In this document: positions 34,769-42,997 of the stretch, piece after piece
How positions within the stretch are numbered: the stretch's first letter is position 1
Layout: each line of letters begins with the position of its first letter
Assembly: GCA_022767285.1 (NCBI GenBank)
Contig: JALENY010000001.1
Span: forward strand, 1 to 64,000
Source: Lachnospiraceae bacterium
Lineage (GTDB): Bacteria; Bacillota; Clostridia; Lachnospirales; Lachnospiraceae
Length of the DNA: 64,000 bases
Reading direction: 5' to 3'
The notes under the pieces: model-generated
Told to the model about the DNA's origin: nothing
The model's database searches: none
What the model saw: the letters and a program-made list of their open reading frames with translations, nothing else
Made by a program: the position numbers and the translations under genes

Positions 34769-35575
34769 TCAGATACCTTCACACTCTGCCTGTTCATAAT
34801 CAATCAGTTCCGTGATGGTCGGATAGTCTCCGCATACAGCACATCCGGAAGTATTTTCCGGCAGTTTTATTTTCCGAAATTCCATTTTCAGCGCATCGTA
34901 CGTGAGTAGATATCCGGTAAGCAGATCCCCCACACCGAGAATATACTTGATGGCCTCCATAGCCTGAAGGCTTCCGATCACTCCGCCCATGGCGCCGATT
35001 ACACCGGCCTGCTTGCAAGTAGGAACCACATCCTTTGGCGGCGGATTTTTAAATACGCATCGATAGCAGGGTCCCTGGCCGGGAACGTAGGTCATGAGCT
35101 GACCTTTAAATCGAATGATTCCTGCATGGGAAAATGGTTTCTTTGCCATAACACAGGCATCATTGATCAGGAATTTGGCGGGAAAGTTGTCTGTTCCGTC
35201 GATAATAAAATCATAGTCCTCAATTAATTTCAGGATGTTATGAGAATCAACAAATACCCGATAGGGATTTACCGTGACATCCGGATTCATTCTTTCCATA
35301 GTTTCTCTGGCAGACTGGACTTTTGCCTTACCCAGGTCTTCCGTTGCATGGATAATCTGACGCTGCAGATTGGACAGCTCCACTTCGTCTGCATCCACAA
35401 TGCCGATGGTTCCCACCCCGGCTGCTGCCAGATACATGGCTGCCGGCGCGCCCAAGCCGCCGGCTCCGATGATCAGGACCTTACCATTTAAAAGTTTCTT
35501 TTGTCCCTTGGCACCGACTTCTTTCAAAATGATATGTCTGGAATAACGTTCCAGCTGTTCATTGGAAAATGCCAC
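34769..35575 (-). CDS. ThiF/MoeB/HesA-type E1-like adenylyltransferase, HcyF-like
   Basis: A 268-residue E1-like enzyme: nucleotide loop IIGAGGLGAPAAMYLAAAGVG, the Arg block NLQRQIIH, TDNFPAKFLIND, two CxxC zinc pairs (CYRC and CAVC) and a Cys in VVPTCKQAGVIG at the ThiF crossover position. It is expected to adenylate the C-terminus of the adjacent ThiS-like carrier. The start is GTG at 35575, sharing bases with the carrier's TAG stop (TAGTG), so the two are translationally coupled. A rhodanese domain, as in MOCS3, is absent. Confidence 0.9.
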   Translation of the reverse strand: MAFSNEQLERYSRHIILKEVGAKGQKKLLNGKVLIIGAGGLGAPAAMYLAAAGVGTIGIVDADEVELSNLQRQIIHATEDLGKAKVQSARETMERMNPDVTVNPYRVFVDSHNILKLIEDYDFIIDGTDNFPAKFLINDACVMAKKPFSHAGIIRFKGQLMTYVPGQGPCYRCVFKNPPPKDVVPTCKQAGVIGAMGGVIGSLQAMEAIKYILGVGDLLTGYLLTYDALKMEFRKIKLPENTSGCAVCGDYPTITELIDYEQAECEGI

Positions 35576-35781
35576 TATCGTCCACCTCCCATGAAGTATA
35601 AAAACTCAATTTCGTCTCCGTCATTCAGAACACGTGATTCAAATACTCCCTGATCCACAAACTCCTCATTGACAGAAACCGTCACGTACTCCGGTGTTTC
35701 CACTTTTTCCTGTTCAATAAGAGCAGCGACAGTCAGTCCCTCTGCAACCTCTTTTTTCTCACCTGCAACAACTATTTTCAT
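35575..35781 (-). CDS. ThiS/MoaD-family sulfur carrier protein ending GGGR
   Basis: A 68-residue ubiquitin-like sulfur carrier (NDGDEIEFLYFMGGGR at the C-terminus). ThiS and MoaD end in Gly-Gly; here an Arg follows three glycines, so C-terminal trimming would be needed before adenylation. The JAMM protease two genes away is the natural candidate. The carrier would then be thiocarboxylated by the E1 using sulfide or a TusA persulfide. No thiazole-synthesis gene (thiG, thiH) is nearby, arguing against a thiamine role. Confidence 0.88.
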   Translation of the reverse strand: MKIVVAGEKKEVAEGLTVAALIEQEKVETPEYVTVSVNEEFVDQGVFESRVLNDGDEIEFLYFMGGGR

Positions 35782-35805
35782 AATAGATTCTCCTCCTTTT
35801 TTTAC

Positions 35806-36123
35806 TTACAGCAGCGCTTTGATCTGTCCTTCCAGATCTCCCCCGATTTTTGCACCGCGAAGTGCTTCTTTTTGAATTCCGTTTTTAAAAAGGATCAGGG
35901 TCGGAACGGATCTCACCTTGTATTGTTCGGTAAGTTCTTTCTCATATGCAATATTAACTTTTCCCACAACCAGCTGATCACTGCAGTTTTCCTCCAGCTC
36001 TGCCAGCATCGAAGATACTCTCCTGCAGGGACCGCAGCTGTCGGAATAAAAATCAACCAGCACTGTTTTTTCATTTTTTAACACAATTTCTTCAAAATTA
36101 TCCCTATTTAAACGAACTGACAT
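35806..36123 (-). CDS. Thioredoxin-family protein
   Basis: A 105-residue thioredoxin fold with active site SDSCGPCRR; the usual Trp before the first Cys is Ser. The cis-Pro segment VRSVPTLILF is present. Its ATG overlaps the TusA stop codon (TAATG), so it is part of the sulfur-transfer operon and probably supplies electrons to reduce persulfide or disulfide intermediates there. Confidence 0.88.
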   Translation of the reverse strand: MSVRLNRDNFEEIVLKNEKTVLVDFYSDSCGPCRRVSSMLAELEENCSDQLVVGKVNIAYEKELTEQYKVRSVPTLILFKNGIQKEALRGAKIGGDLEGQIKALL

Positions 36124-36368
36124 TACTCCTCCACCTTTCTGACGATCAGAGTATAGGTTCCATCCTCATTTGAGAGCAGTTTCAAAATCTGGTGTCCTTC
36201 TTCTTTGATACTTCTCGGCACATTCTGAACCGGTTCCCCATCATTCATACGGACTGCCAGAATCTGTCCGTCATCCAGTTCTTCCAGCGCGACTTTTGCC
36301 TTCACAAAAGTAACCGGACATACCACGTCTGTAATGTCTATTTCGTCATCGATCACGTAATCAGCCAT
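36123..36368 (-). CDS. TusA/SirA-family sulfur transfer protein
   Basis: An 81-residue TusA-like protein with the active-site helix DITDVVCPVTFVKAKVALEEL; the Cys is conserved, and the usual CPxP reads CPVT. TusA proteins carry sulfur as a persulfide on this Cys. It overlaps the end of the sulfite reductase gene by eight bases and the start of the thioredoxin gene, so the three are co-translated. ATG at 36368 has better spacing to GGAG than the one three bases upstream. Confidence 0.85.
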   Translation of the reverse strand: MADYVIDDEIDITDVVCPVTFVKAKVALEELDDGQILAVRMNDGEPVQNVPRSIKEEGHQILKLLSNEDGTYTLIVRKVEE

Positions 36369-37230
36369 CATAAGCTCCTTTCAGCACTTCATATAATTTG
36401 TCCTGTCCCACACGGTCAATCGTGGCGCGGAACCGCTCTCCGGCTTTTGCATTGTCTGCAAAAAACTGGATTGCTGCATCGGTAACCCGCAACAGCTGTT
36501 CTTCCGACGTGATCAGCGGAAGGAGGGTCTCTCCTTTACTGATAAAGTTTCCGAATGTTCCGCCAAAAGATACAAGATAGGCTTCCTGGGCATCCCAGGC
36601 ATCCGTCGGACAGGATTTCGAACAGCGGCCGCAGTAAGAACATTTGCTGTAATCAACCAGGACCTTTCCATTGTCAATGGCAATAGCTTCTTCACGGCAT
36701 ACTTTTTCACACAGACCACAGCCTATACAGTTTTCCTGTTTCCACTTTACATCCAGTGCACCTTTGATTCCCACGTCATTTTCTTCCGCTTTCAGACAGT
36801 TATTCTTACATCCGGTGACACCGAATTTGAACTTATGCGGAAGCTCTCGTCCAAAATAGCGTTCATCCAGCAGTTTTGCTATGTAGTAAGTATCAATATT
36901 TCCGCTTGGACAGATCTGATTTCCCTGACAGGCCGTTACCGTTCTGACACGCGGTCCGCATACACCCGGTTTGCAGCCGCCTTCTGCCAGCGACTCCTTG
37001 ACTTTATCAATATCCTGCAATTTTACAAAAGGAATTTCCACACCTTGGCGGGAAGTTAAATGTACATGGCCATCCCCGAATTTTTCCGCCACTTCCGCGA
37101 TTTTCCGCAGATTTTCCGCGGTAAGCGTACCTCCGATCACCGCCAGGCGGAGCGAAAAATTATCCTTCTGTTTCTGACGCATGAAACCGCCCTTTTTCAA
37201 TGTCGCGTAATCAATTTTCTTCTCTGACAT
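36361..37230 (-). CDS. Siroheme sulfite reductase-like protein with two ferredoxin clusters
   Basis: A 289-residue single-repeat sulfite/nitrite reductase. The half-domain binding Arg/Lys is in HVHLTSRQGVEIP; the siroheme-[4Fe-4S] ligands are C101-x5-C107 and C141-x3-C145 (ACQGNQIC, GCKNNC). An inserted ferredoxin domain has two [4Fe-4S] motifs at C168-C178 and C197-C207. This is the AsrC/small assimilatory type that reduces sulfite to sulfide. Here it would make sulfide for the downstream ThiS carrier. It begins 32 bases after the LacI-family regulator gene. Confidence 0.88.
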   Translation of the reverse strand: MSEKKIDYATLKKGGFMRQKQKDNFSLRLAVIGGTLTAENLRKIAEVAEKFGDGHVHLTSRQGVEIPFVKLQDIDKVKESLAEGGCKPGVCGPRVRTVTACQGNQICPSGNIDTYYIAKLLDERYFGRELPHKFKFGVTGCKNNCLKAEENDVGIKGALDVKWKQENCIGCGLCEKVCREEAIAIDNGKVLVDYSKCSYCGRCSKSCPTDAWDAQEAYLVSFGGTFGNFISKGETLLPLITSEEQLLRVTDAAIQFFADNAKAGERFRATIDRVGQDKLYEVLKGAYDG

Positions 37231-37262
37231 GTCTCTCCTCCAAACTATTTATTAACTTTTTG

Positions 37263-38336
37263 TTATATATAATAATCAATCAAGTCCTGAACATTTCTGC
37301 AGCTTTCTCTTCTGACCAGTTTTCCGTTCAGTTCTATTTTGACTTTATCGGAATGCTTTCCGTTGATGCGGTCCAGCAATAGCATCATGGCAAATCTCCC
37401 CATATCGGTTTTGGGCAGCGAAACCGTACTTAGCATGGGTTTTGTAAACTGAGCCTGCTCAATGTCATCGCTGGATACAACCGAAATATGAAAATATCGG
37501 TTTTGTGATCTGGCCAGATTTTTCAGCAGGCCAACAGCAAGAATATCATTTGCACAGTACAGCGCCGTCGGTATGGACTCTGACCCCAGAATCCGATCCA
37601 TCACCTCAAAATCCCTGGCCTCTGTCTGCTTTGTTTCATATACCAGAGACGGGTTAAACTCAATGCCATGCTTTTTCAGAGTGTTCAGATATCCCCGGAA
37701 TCTGGCTTCCTCCTGACATTCCCCCACATATCCGATTTCTGTGTGGCCCAGAGTGAGAAGATACTCAACAGCAATGGATGCGACCTTTTCTCCATCGCAA
37801 ACGACTTCATCCACCAGAAAATCCGATGGATTCCCGTTGATGGACACAACATTCTTAAAATGCTTTTGGATGCAGGCAAGTGCCTGACCGGTGCAGTTTC
37901 CGATGACAATCACACCATTTATCTCCACATCCGTTTCATTTTCCATATCAGATAGGATCTTATCCAGGTTTTCTCTTTTACACCTTTTCTTATCTGACAA
38001 AACCGGTTTGTACCATACTTTTGACAGGATGCAGAAGCTCCGGTGAACTTCCGTTTCGATCACGTGCAGCAGTTCGGAAAAAAACGGATCCGTTTCGAAT
38101 GTTTCGGCTCTGGTCACAATCACACCAATGTAATATGTTTTTTCTCCTTTATTTCCAATTCCTTTTTTCAAATTTTTAGCTGCCTTATTTGGAACATATT
38201 TCAGTTCCATGGCAGCTTTCCATATTCTATCTCTCTTTGCAGGTGAAGAACATCGGTAGTCCGGATCGTTCAGCACACGGGAAACCGTGGATAAAGATAC
38301 CCCCGTTATTTCCGCTATCTTTTTTAATGTTGACAC
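37263..38336 (-). CDS. LacI-family transcriptional regulator
   Basis: A 357-residue LacI/GalR regulator: N-terminal helix-turn-helix TLKKIAEITGVSLSTVSRVL, hinge near residue 50, then a periplasmic-binding-like effector domain (YYIGVIVTRA onward). The start is GTG at 38336. LacI proteins normally answer to sugars, yet the gene downstream by 32 bases is a sulfite reductase, so it appears to be the first gene of the sulfur-transfer operon. A perfect TGCAAACGTTTGCA palindrome 90 bases upstream is a likely operator. A stretch of about 30 residues near position 110 (KPVLSDKKRCKRENLDKI) is more basic than usual. Confidence 0.88.
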   Translation of the reverse strand: MSTLKKIAEITGVSLSTVSRVLNDPDYRCSSPAKRDRIWKAAMELKYVPNKAAKNLKKGIGNKGEKTYYIGVIVTRAETFETDPFFSELLHVIETEVHRSFCILSKVWYKPVLSDKKRCKRENLDKILSDMENETDVEINGVIVIGNCTGQALACIQKHFKNVVSINGNPSDFLVDEVVCDGEKVASIAVEYLLTLGHTEIGYVGECQEEARFRGYLNTLKKHGIEFNPSLVYETKQTEARDFEVMDRILGSESIPTALYCANDILAVGLLKNLARSQNRYFHISVVSSDDIEQAQFTKPMLSTVSLPKTDMGRFAMMLLLDRINGKHSDKVKIELNGKLVRRESCRNVQDLIDYYI

Positions 38337-38424
38337 TTCAGATCACCCATTTTCATATATTTCCTATTTGTTTGCTATGTTTATAGTTATAACAAATAAT
38401 TCCGGTATTTTCCACTGTTCTTTT

Positions 38425-38438
38425 TGCAAACGTTTGCA
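38425..38438. promoter_or_regulatory. LacI-type operator palindrome
   Basis: TGCAAACGTTTGCA is a perfect 14-bp palindrome centred on CG, the form recognised by LacI/GalR/CcpA proteins. It lies upstream of the LacI-family gene and suggests autoregulation, or CcpA (cre) control. Confidence 0.65.
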
Positions 38439-38593
38439 CAAATTAATTAGAAATCCGGATTTACTTATATCATTCCAAACTGTAGCCGAAAAAACTGAAA
38501 GCCTGTATCGGAAGGTTCATAATATTCTTCGCGTTTTCATGATTGTTCTTGGTATTTCCGCAATTTTCACTTCCGATTTTTGTTTTTCTTTAC

Positions 38594-39409
38594 TCAGTTT
38601 TCTTTTCTGCCTTCATGGTCTTCGATTGCCTTCTCACGGTTTGCCTGCGCGGAATGTATCGCGACAATATCCTTGATTACCTCACCTGCAATAATCAGCC
38701 CAACCACTGACGGCACAAATGCCACTGATCCGGGAATATCCCTCCGCTCTGTGCATTTATGTTTTGCACCGGGCGGACAGATGCAGTGAGTTCTGCAGCT
38801 GATCGACATATCTTCAATGGGGCGGATAGGCTTTTCCTTTGAATAAACCACCTTGAGATGTTTTACTTTTCGCTTCTTTAATTCTCTGCGCATTACCTTC
38901 GCCAGCGGACAGACGGATGTTTTATAGATATCTGCCACTTCAAAGGCTGCCGGATTCAGTTTGTTCCCGGCGCCCATGCTGCTGATGATGGGCACACCGG
39001 CATTTTGCGCCTCCAGGACCAGCTGGATCTTTGCCGTCACCGTATCCACGGCATCCACCACATAAGAGTACTGTTTAAAATCAAACGCATCTCTCGTTTC
39101 CGGCAGGAAAAAGCATTTGTGTGTATTTACCACGGCATTGGGATTGATCTCCAGGATGCGCTCTTTCATCACATCCACTTTGTATTTACCTACGGTTTTT
39201 CTGGTGGCAATAATCTGACGGTTCAGATTGGTCAGACATATTTTATCATCGTCAATCAGGTCAATGGTACCTACTCCGCTCCTGACCAGTGCCTCCACGG
39301 TATAGCCGCCTACACCGCCCACTCCGAACACGGCAACTCTCGCATGTTCCAACACCTGCATAGCATTTTTGCCAAGCAGCAGTTCTGTTCTTGAAAATTG
39401 ATTCAGCAT
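38594..39409 (-). CDS. tcdA: tRNA threonylcarbamoyladenosine dehydratase
   Basis: A 271-residue E1-like ATPase of the TcdA/CsdL group: FGVGGVGGYTVEALVRSG nucleotide loop, NLNRQIIATRKTVG, DAVDTVTAKI and the C-terminal GLIIAGEVIKDI. It cyclises t6A37 of tRNA to ct6A. TcdA is distinguished from the ThiF-type protein at 34769 by the lack of CxxC zinc pairs at the usual places and by the MGAGNKLNP segment. Cys-rich CRTHCICPPGAKHKC occurs near residue 210. It is separated from the LacI operon by 257 bases. Confidence 0.88.
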   Translation of the reverse strand: MLNQFSRTELLLGKNAMQVLEHARVAVFGVGGVGGYTVEALVRSGVGTIDLIDDDKICLTNLNRQIIATRKTVGKYKVDVMKERILEINPNAVVNTHKCFFLPETRDAFDFKQYSYVVDAVDTVTAKIQLVLEAQNAGVPIISSMGAGNKLNPAAFEVADIYKTSVCPLAKVMRRELKKRKVKHLKVVYSKEKPIRPIEDMSISCRTHCICPPGAKHKCTERRDIPGSVAFVPSVVGLIIAGEVIKDIVAIHSAQANREKAIEDHEGRKEN

Positions 39410-39533
39410 CTCATTTCATCCTTCTTTTTCTGTTTTTTTCTGGTGCGGCAGAACAACCTGCAAAACAGGAAGCGGAGTTCTGCCCTATTTGATCTTCCAA
39501 ATCCGATCTTCTGTGCGATTAATCATTTTATTT

Positions 39534-40154
39534 TCAATTTTTCCAGTTTTTAAATATTCCGGTGGCTTCGTGCAGGAAATCATATGAGATCAAAATGGAG
39601 TTTTCATCTTCTGTTTTATTATCTGCAAAAATCGGATATGGGTTGCATCCGCCCGACTGAACTTCCACCATATCTACCGTATAACGGTTTCCGCAGTTCT
39701 GGCACACCAGCGCATCACCCTGCTGTACATAATATCCGCGGCCGGAGCCGTAACATACCTGGCAGGTATTAAAAGCTGTGCGGATGGTTCCGCCGGAATC
39801 TTTCACCGCGATGATCTCCATATCCGTTCCATCCACTTCAATCGGGTAAAACTGTGCAGTTTCTGACACCTCTTCTACCGGTATTACAAGGTTTTCCCCT
39901 TCCTTAATTATCTGCACTTCCCTGGATGCTGCCGAATCCGACTGTTCCCCGGTGTTCCCGGCTGATTCCGGCTGTTCCTCACGGGTACCGGCTGCATCCG
40001 CTTCTTCCGCATTCTGACTCTTTTCAGCCTGAACATTCCAAAGGACTGCAGCAGCCACTACCAGCACAGCGGCAATCACAATGAGCGGTAAATTCTTATT
40101 TTTTTTCTGCTGTTTTTTCTGTCTGTTCTTTTGATTTTTCTGTTTACTTGCCAT
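39534..40154 (-). CDS. DUF2318 membrane-anchored Cys-rich protein
   Basis: About 206 residues: a basic N-terminus, one membrane helix (22-39), an acidic linker, then a DUF2318 domain outside the membrane with NTCQVCYGSGRGYY, LVCQNCGNRY and GGCNPYP. The CxxC-CxxC-C pattern suggests metal or Fe-S binding; the biochemical role is unknown. It follows the HMA/cupredoxin transporter gene by 127 bases, suggesting a shared role in metal handling. ATG at 40154 is chosen because GGAG lies nine bases before it. Confidence 0.8.
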   Translation of the reverse strand: MASKQKNQKNRQKKQQKKNKNLPLIVIAAVLVVAAAVLWNVQAEKSQNAEEADAAGTREEQPESAGNTGEQSDSAASREVQIIKEGENLVIPVEEVSETAQFYPIEVDGTDMEIIAVKDSGGTIRTAFNTCQVCYGSGRGYYVQQGDALVCQNCGNRYTVDMVEVQSGGCNPYPIFADNKTEDENSILISYDFLHEATGIFKNWKN

Positions 40155-40281
40155 AATCATTTTCTCCGCAATTCGAATCATCTATTTTACAGGGACTTTC
40201 TATGCGAGATTCTCTGCCTGCGAAAAAGCAGCTTTTGCAGCTTCTTGCATTCTGCCGCAACACAATCCGCACAGAACGTTT

Positions 40282-41628
40282 TTACATCTCATCCACGACA
40301 GATATACTGCCATGAATCATTCCCATCCAACAGGTATAGGAAATGGTTCCGGCTTCGGACGGAGTAAACTCAATAATGTTTTCCCCGTATTCAAAAGAAT
40401 ATTGGATCCCGTAATCCGGAATGATTATTTTATAATTGCACCCATTGATACTTCCTTCCGGTGCATGAATGGTCCATCTAACGGGAACCCCAGCCTGAAC
40501 CGTGATATTCGGATATTGTCCGGAAGACAGCGTGCTTTCCACAATTTGCACACCATCCACAATCTCGAAATGAGGCTCCCCCTCTGCCGAAACATCAGGT
40601 GTTTTTTCAGGCCAGACAAAGAGTCCGGATAAACTTCTTCCCTGTGAAAACATTGCCAGGCCAAGTACCACGACCAAAACGGCACCAACCTGGATGATAT
40701 ACCGTTTAAATCGCCCGCCCAGGGCAGAAACGACAGAACCCAGGCCCATCATCAGCGGAACGGTTCCCATGCTGAACATAAACATCGAACATGCACCTAC
40801 AAAAGGGTTACCGGATGCCAGCGCGATAATCTGCATGGACTGAAGCGGACCGCAGGGCATCAGGCCGTTCAGCATACCAATCATCAGCGGCTGTCTGCTT
40901 TTTCCACTGCCTTTTTTTAGCTTTCGGAATCGAAATATACTCAGATTGAATTTTCGGAGCCAGGGAAAGATGCCCAGCATGTTGATGCCCATGATGATCA
41001 TGAAAATGCCGGCAAACATTTTCAAAATACCTTGGATCAGGGGTGATACCCCGTTACCCGAACCTCCGCCGATGATCATTCCCACCAGACCCAGGAGAGC
41101 TCCGATGACTGTATAGGAAATCACTCTTCCGAGGTTATAGAGCAGCGTGGGAAGAAATCGCTGGAAAGCCGGCTTTTTATCTCCATCCGCCAAACCCGAC
41201 ATACTCTGAGAAAGGCTGATTCCGCCGCACATGGCGATACAATGAACCGATGTCAGCAGGCCGACCACAAACAGCATTCCATATCCCATCTTAGAATCTG
41301 CCAGTCTGCTCGGGACAAGCATATTCAAGATATTTGACTGCAGGAGAAGCAGATAGGACGCGATAATAATGACCAGCAGGCAGATGCTCCGGCTGATATC
41401 CGGTCTCATTTTCTGATCCAGAACCTCATATCCGATCTCTTCCACCCCATCTTTGATATCTTCAAACTCAATGACCTCCGGATCATATGTGACCACAGCC
41501 ATGTTTGTCTCATAGCTGACCTCCGCATTTTTCACACCTGTCATATTTTGAAGCTTCTTTTTAATTCTTTTCTGGCAGTTCACACAGGTCATTCCACCTA
41601 TAATGAACTGTTTTTTCACTAAACTCAA
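40282..41628 (-). CDS. HMA - UreH/CcdA-like membrane - cupredoxin fusion protein
   Basis: A 448-residue three-part protein. Residues 1-70 are a heavy-metal-associated domain (GGMTCVNC at 11-18). Residues 85-340 are a six- to seven-helix UreH/DsbD-type membrane domain with paired motifs VHCIAMCGGISL and GLMPCGPLQSM. Residues 360-448 are a cupredoxin-like domain ending YTCWMGMIHGS, offering Cys, Met and His ligands for copper. The arrangement points to copper transfer or efflux across the membrane, with the soluble domains on opposite faces. Direction and metal are inferred, not shown. Confidence 0.8.
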   Translation of the reverse strand: MSLVKKQFIIGGMTCVNCQKRIKKKLQNMTGVKNAEVSYETNMAVVTYDPEVIEFEDIKDGVEEIGYEVLDQKMRPDISRSICLLVIIIASYLLLLQSNILNMLVPSRLADSKMGYGMLFVVGLLTSVHCIAMCGGISLSQSMSGLADGDKKPAFQRFLPTLLYNLGRVISYTVIGALLGLVGMIIGGGSGNGVSPLIQGILKMFAGIFMIIMGINMLGIFPWLRKFNLSIFRFRKLKKGSGKSRQPLMIGMLNGLMPCGPLQSMQIIALASGNPFVGACSMFMFSMGTVPLMMGLGSVVSALGGRFKRYIIQVGAVLVVVLGLAMFSQGRSLSGLFVWPEKTPDVSAEGEPHFEIVDGVQIVESTLSSGQYPNITVQAGVPVRWTIHAPEGSINGCNYKIIIPDYGIQYSFEYGENIIEFTPSEAGTISYTCWMGMIHGSISVVDEM

Positions 41629-41674
41629 TATATCCCTTCACTTTCTATTTCTGTTATTCACAAACCTGACATAC

Positions 41675-42916
41675 TTAATCCGGACTCTCACATTCCGGAT
41701 TATTGCAGTTCAGGATCTGACGCTCTTTGCTGCAGTTTTTGCCATCAGGACTCTTCCTGTTCTTACTTCGGTAATCGTCATAATCATCAAGGAAATTGTA
41801 CTCTGCACCGTCTTTATGATATCCAATAATCGTTCGCAAATTAACATTATGAACACTTTTAAAAATATTGGCTTCAATCACATCGCTTGTTTCACGGAAT
41901 TTTGCGATCAGTTCCTTCATTTCGTCCCGCTTGGAGCCCCGACCGCCGCCACAGCTTGCACAATTCTCCGTAAACCTGCAGGCGCACTGAATAAAATGCA
42001 GTCCGTTGTAATCTCGCCAGGCCTTAATATCCGCTTCTTTTATCATATAAAGAGGACGGATCAGCTCCATTCCTTCAAAATTTGAACTGTGCAGCTTCGG
42101 CATCATAGTCTCCACTTTTCCGCTGTACAGCATTCCCATCAGAATTGTCTCGATCACATCATCAAAATGATGCCCCAATGCGATCTTGTTGCATCCCAGA
42201 TTTTTTGCATGGGAATACAGATATCCTCTACGCATGCGTGCGCACAGATAGCAGGGATTTTTATCAATCCCTGCTACTATATTAAATATATCACTTTCAA
42301 ACACCGTCAGCGGAATCCCAAGCAGTCTGGCATTATCCTGAATGATCTTCCAGTTGTCCGGATTGTAACCCGGATTCATCACCAGAAATACCAGCTCAAA
42401 AGGTATCTTCCCATGACGCTGCAGTTCCTGAAACAGTTTTGCCATCAGCATGGAATCTTTGCCGCCGGATATGCAGACAGCGATTTTATCTCCTTCCTGT
42501 ACCAGCTGATATTCCTGTACCGCCTTTGTAAATTTTCTCCAAATGGGTTTGCGAAACTTTTTGATCAGACTGCGCTCAATCTCTTTCGTCTTTTCTTCCA
42601 GTACCGACTCCTCTTGAACCATCCGGCTCAACTGCATCCGCAAAAGAGCCCGATATCCGCCGATAATATTTGCCGCATCATAACCGGCCTCCCTCAGCTG
42701 TTCCACCACAGCTTCACTTTTTTCACCGGTGTAGCACAGCACGTAAACCGGCTTAGTTTTATCCAGTTCCGGCACTCCCGTCTGAAATGTCTCCACCGGG
42801 ATATTGACTGCATGGGGAACAGAATTTCTTTTATAGTCCTCCTGATTTCGGACATCAAGAATGGTAACCTCCCTGGGATCCAAATTTTCAATTTCTGTCA
42901 CTGCTATGGATTTCAT
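41675..42916 (-). CDS. Rhodanese-TtcA fusion (tRNA thiolation-type ATPase)
   Basis: A 413-residue fusion. Residues 1-95 are a rhodanese domain with active Cys61 (VYVLCYTGEKS). From about residue 120 comes a TtcA-like PP-loop ATPase: CISGGKDSMLMAK (148-160), the CxxC pair NPCYLCARMRRG, GHHFDDVIETILM and a later CACRFTENCASCGGG. TtcA makes 2-thiocytidine at tRNA position 32 using an Fe-S cluster. The fused rhodanese could supply persulfide sulfur in cis. The last 40 residues are polar and Cys-containing. Confidence 0.85.
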   Translation of the reverse strand: MKSIAVTEIENLDPREVTILDVRNQEDYKRNSVPHAVNIPVETFQTGVPELDKTKPVYVLCYTGEKSEAVVEQLREAGYDAANIIGGYRALLRMQLSRMVQEESVLEEKTKEIERSLIKKFRKPIWRKFTKAVQEYQLVQEGDKIAVCISGGKDSMLMAKLFQELQRHGKIPFELVFLVMNPGYNPDNWKIIQDNARLLGIPLTVFESDIFNIVAGIDKNPCYLCARMRRGYLYSHAKNLGCNKIALGHHFDDVIETILMGMLYSGKVETMMPKLHSSNFEGMELIRPLYMIKEADIKAWRDYNGLHFIQCACRFTENCASCGGGRGSKRDEMKELIAKFRETSDVIEANIFKSVHNVNLRTIIGYHKDGAEYNFLDDYDDYRSKNRKSPDGKNCSKERQILNCNNPECESPD

Positions 42917-42997
42917 ATATTGATCCTTCCTTACGTGGGATGTCCATATTCTAAAATAAGATCTTTAAGCGCGGTTCCCTGCTCCGAAAACCACGCT

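Noticed and set aside
35575-35781. A thiamine-synthesis thiS assignment
   Set aside because: The protein does not end in Gly-Gly, and thiG, thiH or thiE are absent while sulfite reductase and a JAMM protease are present.
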